From the NCBI GenBank assembly GCA_002110485.1, contig MOWL01000046.1, positions 124,001 through 188,000 of the forward strand: DNA of 64,000 nucleotides, in the 5' to 3' direction. The translations under genes and the position numbers were made by a program. Positions 57,566 to 64,000 of the stretch are shown here, piece after piece; the first letter of the stretch is position 1; the number at the start of each line of letters is the position of its first letter. The notes beneath the pieces are model-generated. The model was not told the origin of the DNA. It saw only the letters and a list, made by a program, of their open reading frames with translations, and ran no database searches. The stretch comes from Emergomyces orientalis (Eukaryota; Ascomycota; Eurotiomycetes; Onygenales; Ajellomycetaceae).

Positions 57566-57603
57566 GAAGCTTCTGGCGCCGAAATTCACCACCCGCATAT
57601 AAA
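57566..57603 (+). promoter_or_regulatory. heat-shock element and TATA box of hsp70
   Basis: GAAGCTTC at 57566-57573 has the inverted GAA-nn-TTC spacing recognised by heat-shock factor, with a further GAA at 57581. TATAAA follows at 57598-57603. Both lie 220-255 bases upstream of the start codon, followed by a TC-rich leader. The arrangement HSE, TATA, pyrimidine-rich leader is that expected of an inducible Hsp70 promoter. Perfect three-unit HSEs were not found in this stretch. Confidence 0.6.
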
Positions 57604-57821
57604 CAATTTTGGCCCGCACAACAACATCCCACTTCTCTTGATTTTTTTTCCTCTTAATCTTCACTTCAACCTCTTCTTTTTCTTCTTCCTCCCATCTCCC
57701 ATCTCTCTCTTCTTCTATCATCTCTATTTCAACACTATATACTCTCTCTACATCCCCTGTATCATACTACATTCTCCTCGACTGCTGACGCTTTACCCAC
57801 CTTCCTATCTAATTCTTCAAA

Positions 57822-58403
57822 ATGGCTCCCGCTATCGGTATGTTGCTCTTTGCGTTTCCCTTTGTTCCATCAATTTCCGCTAGTTACTGACTTGCATCTT
57901 TTTTTGTTTTTCGCTTTCAATAGGTATCGATTTGGGTACCACCTACTCCTGCGTGGGTATCTACCGTGATGACCGCATCGAAATCATTGCCAACGACCAG
58001 GGTAACCGGACCACGCCCTCGTTCGTTGCCTTCACAGACACAGAGCGTCTCATCGGCGATGCTGCAAAGAATCAAGTCGCCATGAACCCAAGCAATACAG
58101 TTTTCGACGCAAAGCGTCTCATTGGCCGCAAGTTCGCCGATGCTGAGGTCCAGTCTGATATGAAGCATTTCCCCTTCAAGATCATTGACAAGGGTGGCAA
58201 GCCTGTCATTCAGATTGAGTTCAAGGGCGAGACGAAGGAGTTCACTCCCGAAGAAATCTCCTCCATGGTCCTCACCAAGATGAGAGAGACTGCTGAGTCA
58301 TATCTTGGTGGCACCGTCAATAACGCCGTTGTCACTGTTCCCGCCTACTTCAATGACTCCCAACGCCAAGCTACCAAGGATGCTGGTCTCATTGCTGGTC
58401 TCA

Positions 58404-58434
<31 letters not shown>

Positions 58435-60133
58435 TGCTGCCATTGCTTACGGCCTTGACAAGAAAGCCGAGGGTGAACGCAATGTTCTCATTTTCGACTT
58501 GGGTGGTGGCACTTTCGACGTTTCCCTCCTTACTATCGAAGAGGGTATCTTCGAGGTCAAGTCCACTGCCGGTGACACTCATCTGGGTGGTGAGGACTTC
58601 GATAACCGCCTTGTTAACCACTTTGTAAACGAGTTCAAACGCAAAACTAAAAAAGGCACGTATAACCCCTTTTTTTAATTCGGCTCCATCTTTTTCAACC
58701 CCGTTACCCCTTTTTCTCTTCCCTTCTCTCTCTCTGCTTTTCGCGCGATCGCACACTTTCCTATCAGATCCCCCAATCTGGAAGGCGTAGATGACACGCT
58801 CCTTCCCATTATGCCAGAGCAGGACATCCTTACTAACATATACTACAGATCTCTCCTCCAACGCACGCGCCCTCCGCCGTCTCCGCACTGCTTGCGAACG
58901 TGCCAAGCGCACCCTTTCCTCTGCTGCTCAGACTTCCATTGAAATCGACTCTCTGTACGAGGGTATCGATTTCTACACCTCCATCACCCGTGCCCGTTTC
59001 GAGGAGCTTTGCCAGGATCTCTTCCGCTCCACCATGGAGCCAGTTGAGCGTGTCCTCCGTGACGCCAAGATCGATAAATCCTCCGTCCACGAAATCGTCC
59101 TCGTCGGTGGCTCTACCCGTATCCCCAGGATCCAGAAGCTCGTCTCCGATTTCTTCAACGGAAAGGAGCCAAACAAGTCCATCAATCCTGATGAGGCCGT
59201 TGCCTACGGTGCTGCCGTCCAGGCTGCTATCTTGTCTGGTGACACTTCTTCCAAGTCCACAAACGAAATCCTCCTCCTCGACGTCGCCCCATTGTCTCTC
59301 GGTATCGAAACCGCTGGTGGTGTCATGACTCCTCTCATCAAGAGAAACACCACTATCCCCACCAAGAAGTCAGAGACCTTCTCTACCTTCTCCGACAACC
59401 AGCCCGGTGTCCTCATCCAGGTCTTCGAGGGTGAGCGTGCCCGCACCAAGGACAACAACCTCCTCGGAAAGTTCGAGCTTACCGGCATTCCCCCCGCCCC
59501 CCGTGGCGTGCCCCAGATTGAGGTTACGTTCGACGTTGACGCCAACGGTATCATGAACGTTTCCGCCCTTGAGAAGGGTACCGGAAAGACCAACAAGATC
59601 GTCATCACCAACGACAAGGGTCGTCTCTCCAAGGAGGAAATCGAGCGCATGTTGGCTGAAGCCGAGAAGTACAAGGCTGAGGATGAGGCTGAGGCTTCCC
59701 GCATCAGCGCCAAGAACGGCCTCGAGTCCTACGCCTACTCGCTCCGAAACACCATCGGCGACCCCAAGGTCGACGAGAAGCTCGATGCTGCCGATAAGGA
59801 GAAGCTCAAGGCTGAAATCGACAAAACCGTTCAGTGGCTCGATGAGAACCAGACTGCGACTAAGGAAGAGTATGAGTCTCAACAGAAGGAGCTTGAAAGG
59901 TATGTAAACAAAAATTTTGCTCGACCTCGGAAATTTCCCCTATAGGAAATGGTATGCTAACGATTTAATCTAGTGTTGCCAACCCCATCATGATGAAATT
60001 CTATGGTGCTGGTGGTGAGGGTGCCCCAGGCGGATTCCCCGGCGCTGGTGGACCCGGCGGCTTCCCTGGTGCTGGAGCTGGTGGTCCTACTGGCGGCGGC
60101 GACGACGGCCCAACCGTCGAGGAGGTCGACTAA
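57822..60133 (+). CDS. hsp70: cytosolic Hsp70 chaperone (Ssa type)
   Basis: ATP-dependent chaperone of 652 aa. Exons: 57822-57837, 57924-58655, 58849-59899 and 59974-60133. The ATPase domain has GIDLGTTYSCVGIY, VPAYFNDSQRQATKDAG, RIINEPTAAAIAYGL, IFDLGGGTFDVSLL and VLVGGSTRIPRIQKL. The substrate domain contains LLLDVAPLSLGIETAGGVMT and FELTGIPPAPRGVPQIEVTF. The tail has Gly-Gly-Phe-Pro repeats and ends in EEVD, the cytosolic co-chaperone (TPR) motif; there is no signal peptide or ER retention signal. Intron 2 (58656-58848) needs a GC donor: keeping TKKDLSSNARAL in frame requires the exon to end before GCACGT. A TACTAAC branch point sits near its acceptor. The regulatory site upstream fits heat induction. 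Confidence 0.97.
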
Positions 60134-61912
60134 ATTGCTTCTTAATAAATGTTCCAAAATTCGTCTGGTTTTATATTTTCCTTTTTTTGCTATCTTCTCC
60201 TAGTGGTCTTCTCTTAACGGGTTTTCTTTTCTTTCATGTTGTTAACGTTCACGGCCTGCTGGTATTTTGTTCTATTTTTTTCTTCTTGCCTCCTCTGCTG
60301 GAAAACAAAAAAGATTCTTTAACGTGTTTCTTATCCTCTTTTCCCCCCCACAACACGCACACGATACTCACACACCCCCTCTAAAATTACTATTAATCGG
60401 CTACGAAAATAAAATAAACGACAAACAATTCAACAGTTTTCTTTTCTTCTTTAGTGGGAGGATAAACCTTAATGTCAAATGATTTTCCCCCGTTCCTTAA
60501 TTCGTCATCAAAGCTTTCATTCTGTCGTGGTTCCAGGTGTCTTTTTTTTTGCCTTCTTTAATTGCTTTCCTCCACATAGTCACTCAATAGTAACGATGGA
60601 TTGAAAAATTCTGATATTTAATTGTTGTTTCTCTGAACTTTCCCGACTTTTTTCTTTTTAAAAAAACAACTTTTCTTTCCTATCATCTTTCAATCATGCA
60701 ATATATTTGAGTTGGGCAGGGGGGCGTAACTATCCTCCCCCAATCTTGAACTCGATTAAACCGAAACCTGGGCTCTTTCGACCTTTTTTTTTTTTTTTTT
60801 GGTCACTCTTCAAACAAATTCCTTGTTGCCCTTCTTTTTTGGTAGGGACACTTTCAAAGATCTGACCAGAAAAGAAGGATGTCCTTATTCTTCCACAAGG
60901 TATCTAGTATCTACAACTTAAATCCACTAGGTCATCTAGGAACTGGAGAGGAGAATTTTTAAATAAAAGTCTATTTTTAATTATATATATTTTATAATTT
61001 GAACCTTGTAAAATGATCTCTTAACAACATTTCTTCGTAGATGGATATAAATAGTTTTTTAAAACGAGTGGATGGGCGAGATCCAACACAAAATTGCCGG
61101 GAACGAAAAGAGCACATAAACTATTTTGGGTGAGTGTCGGAAAAACGGCTTCTCGGCCGTATATACATCCATCGTATATCGTACGGCGGATATAAGTGGC
61201 AGAATCCGTTCTACGCACCCCTATAATCGTTTATTATTGATTACTACATATAGTATTCTTGGCTAGCACACTAAATTTCACATAAGGCCATATATTTTGT
61301 ACGTAGCTAGCTAGGATAAAAGAATATCTTGAATACTGGTAATATAACGGATCCGAAAGATCCGATAGTGAGCCTCATTCAGCCACCAACACACCCTCCC
61401 AGCAGGCTAGCACCAACTTCTCAGATTCTTAAAAGTTTGTTCACTACTAGCGGTGGTATATAACTAATGATTTTGTTTTGGATATCTGATATATTAGTGT
61501 CTTATGATGATGTCTTATATGGGATTACATGCACAAGTTCCCAGGCCAGTTCTAGGCAGGCTGCTGGCACTGTTCAGCCCGCTCAGCTCTGTACAACATG
61601 CTGACGGGAAGGGCTATTTATGACCATCGATAGAATATGCGCGGAGTGTTGGCGATGGATGCTGCGAAGCAGATTATTCCAACTTGTTCGCTTCTTACCT
61701 GGCAGTGCTAGCCATCTCTTCTTTTTCTTGCTTCATCCCGAAACCCGCGCTGTCAACATTGCATCCCTTTTCTGGCTTTCTGACTATCTTTCTGTCAAAG
61801 AATCATACATACATACTGATTAGGATTCTACGAAACTAAACACAAGGATGAAGATGAAGATGAGCATTGTCTTCTCTGTTATAACTTCTACCTGTCCCGA
61901 GATTTATGATTA
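60134..61912. other. 3' region of hsp70 and spacer
   Basis: About 1.8 kb, T-rich with a T-run at 60783-60800. Open frames at 61021-61218 and 61620-61823 have no family features. No gene. Confidence 0.55.
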
Positions 61913-64000
61913 TGAATAAAATGGATCCATACTAAGAAAAGACAAACCAATTGATGAAAATTCCCACCACGAAAGCACCACCAGGTGCAACCGCGACTTC
62001 ATCCCAATTCCACTGGAAAGGCGAACATGGGAGATTTGGGGTTATTTCGGTATAAATTCCCCATATCTATGACGCAAAACAGGACTTCCTATTGATTCAA
62101 TATGAAATATATTTATTTATATATGTACCAAGATACTGGACGGTATCAGGTTCGTGCATCTTCGCATGGACGATTGGAAGCACGCTGCTTGCCTTTGGGC
62201 TGAGCCCCCAACAAGCTATTGGGTGTGTGGTGGGTGGTTTGTTTGATAATCGCTGCTCTTGTTCCGCAGCGAATACTTTAACTCTCCCCTTTCTTCCGTC
62301 TACATACTAAACTTCCCACATTTAATTAACCATGGGGCTGTTTTCTACTAGGTTGTTGGCGGAATGCTTACTGGATTACTTGCCGTGGCGTGTGGTTGGA
62401 TGGGACAACTCCAGAATATCGGATTCACAGTTGCATCGCGGTTTTCATGGGGAATGAGAGGATGGTATTGTGAGAATTTGTACATCCTCGTTTTGATATC
62501 GTGGAGTGTATCTATTGAACTAAGGTTAATTCGCTTTTGGGGGAAAGTCCCAGTCCTGATTCGAGTTTTTGTCGGATCGATTTGGTTTAGCATGCAGTCA
62601 TACTGGCATATTATTTCCGTATCCAAGACTGGTGCCTTCTTTTTTGGATATGGAATGAAAATTGGGTTTTTTTTGGCTAACAATTGCGCTGTTTTATACT
62701 TTTTATACTTAAGGGGCGGACAAGCGACTCGAGTTCCTGTGGGGGGCGATCATCCCGGGTAAGTCACTCTTTTGCTCATCCTCTCCACAGGACAATCGGC
62801 CATTCAGCTGACGAGTTTGATATCTAGGGCTCGCACGCATGAAGAACTACTTCTCGGAGAGCTCCCATCTAACAACTAATGACTTCATTGGTGTGGTAAT
62901 TTGGTACGCCGCGTTCATCCCGCTTGGTTCCTACAAAGCCATCTGCCATTTCATTCGTCCTTGTTGCACACCGTCCTGCATTGGGCTATTAATCTGGTGC
63001 GCGCTCCTACCCCGTTTCATTCCTTAATTTTAATTAAGTAGGCTATCCATATCTTAATTCCCATTGCTGCTATCTATCTTTCTACAGGGCCGTCACGAAC
63101 GCACATGGAGCAGGATCCATGTTTCACCACCCCCCAAGCACCGCCTCAGTCGGCTGGGGTATGCTCTACGGTATCAGTTCTATCCTGAGGGCTTGGGGTG
63201 CTGGTACCCTGGGCCAATCCGACTGGACGCGATATGCCAATCGACCCCTGGCACCCACCCTTTCCCAGCTCGTAGCTGCAACAGTTACCATTGTGATAAC
63301 TGCGATGGTTGGCATCATCGCGACGAGTGCTGCGAACGATTTGCTCGGCGAGATTTTGCGGAATCCCAAATATTTACTTGCGGCTATACAAGAGGAGTAT
63401 GAGTCTAGTCTACGGGCGAGGGCGGGGGTGTTTTTCGCGTCGGGGGGGATGGTTGCGACGCAGCTTGCGGTATGTCCCTTTCCTGTACTCGTGTAAGCTG
63501 GAATGAGAATGGATCTTTCTTGTTGATAATTTTGTGGATATTTTGCATATATCCATTATTATGAATTCTTCTTCGACGGGCATGGATATGGCCGGCCTCT
63601 GTCCAAAATAATATTAACATCATCCGTGGAAGCCATACAATGGCTTTGATCGGCTTTTGCTCGTAGTATGTTATGGGAGAGCCCCCCAGCCTATCTTAAA
63701 TAGGAGGCAGCGCTTAAGGCCCTTTCAAAGCTAATGATGTATCCATTCTAGACCCTGGCAACTCCTTGCAAACGCCACGAAGTCCCTATCCGTGCTGTCC
63801 GGCTTTGGGATCTTCACGGCCTCCCTGGCGTTCGTGTTACCTTTCATTTTACATTCCCTACCCCTTCTTCGGAGCTCTATAAATCAAATATATTTAAGTT
63901 AACTATTATCATGGAATACTTGCAATGGCATCATTCTAGCTGATTACCATCTCATCCGGCGGCATAAACTCAAGCTAGACAATCTCTACACGGGAGACCC
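61913..64000 (+). pseudogene. degenerate NCS1-family nucleobase/allantoin permease, partial at right edge
   Basis: Remnant of a multi-exon nucleobase-cation-symport-1 permease (Fur-like: uracil, allantoin or related substrates). Conserved pieces occur in order. Near 61960-62040 is FIPIPLERRTWEIWGYF; near 62130-62220 YWTVSGSCIFAWTIGSTLLA followed by FGLSPQQAIG. Near 62355-62465 is LTGLLAVACGWMGQLQNIGF then ASRFSWGMRG; near 62550-62615 VLIRVFVGSIWFSMQSYW. From 62838 comes MKNYFSESSHLTTNDFIGVV, and from 63088 AVTNAHGAGSMFHHPPSTAS followed by SILRAWGAGTLGQSDWTRYA. Near 63580 is STGMDMAGLC and near 63750 PWQLLANATKSLSVLSGFG. Several lesions break it (see findings): one base too many in a G6 run, indels at 62921-62990, a lost acceptor near 63547, an extra base near 63606-63613 and an unjoinable end at 63835. 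The gene continues beyond 64000. Confidence 0.8.

Noticed and set aside
59204..59882. Long minus-strand frames within hsp70
   Set aside because: They are mirror frames caused by biased codon use of a highly expressed gene.
62348..62683. Minus-strand 111-aa frame
   Set aside because: Antisense to the conserved permease segments; no independent features.

Overview
The window is nuclear DNA from a filamentous ascomycete. Protein-level resemblances point to the Eurotiomycetes, most likely an Onygenales/Ajellomycetaceae-type mould, but that placement is an inference from family resemblance, not a database result. The eukaryotic character is seen directly: almost every gene is split by short GT-AG introns, often with CTAAC-like branch points. 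Genes are monocistronic on both strands, and spacers are rich in pyrimidine and adenine runs. There are no operons, CRISPR arrays, rRNA genes or convincing tRNA genes. I resolved 21 coding models (20 complete and one terminal exon), plus two or three damaged loci.

Layout. 1-6.4 kb: gene-free. 6.4-11.3 kb: a Myb/SANT protein, the wobble-uridine tRNA methyltransferase Trm9 (minus) and tubulin cofactor B/Alf1. 11.7-17.8 kb: alpha-aminoadipate reductase Lys2 (minus), divergent from a ubiquitin-specific protease-like gene. 18.4-26.1 kb: a SWIM zinc-finger protein, proteasome subunit Rpn8 (minus), adenylate kinase, and a small protein with an N-myristoylation/palmitoylation motif. 27.1-37.5 kb: a Gfo/Idh/MocA dehydrogenase and mRNA 3'-end factor Pcf11 (both minus), a secreted inhibitor-I9-like protein, and a Hook dynein adaptor. 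38.7-46 kb: coproporphyrinogen oxidase Hem13 (minus), Atg8, Nce101-like protein (minus) and the mitochondrial GTP/GDP carrier Ggc1 (minus). 47-53.4 kb: an eight-cysteine secreted protein with a damaged start, an APC15/Mnd2-like protein, SNARE Bet1 (minus), a tiny membrane protein and histone chaperone Chz1 (minus). 54.5-55.2 kb: a broken secreted-protein locus. 57.8-60.1 kb: cytosolic Hsp70 behind a heat-shock element and TATA box. 61.9-64 kb: a degenerate NCS1-family nucleobase permease running off the right edge.

Most genes are unrelated housekeeping functions (lysine and haem synthesis, protein turnover, autophagy, trafficking, mRNA processing), so the window is not a pathway cluster. The unusual content is in gene structure: coding micro-exons of 10, 10, 11 and 21 nt, a GC-AG intron in HSP70, and three loci with indels or stops (47.0, 54.5-55.2 and 62-64 kb). 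I found no convincing new multi-gene system. The best candidates for undescribed biology are the small secreted or membrane proteins at 24.9, 33.2, 47.0, 52.1 and 54.5-55.2 kb.
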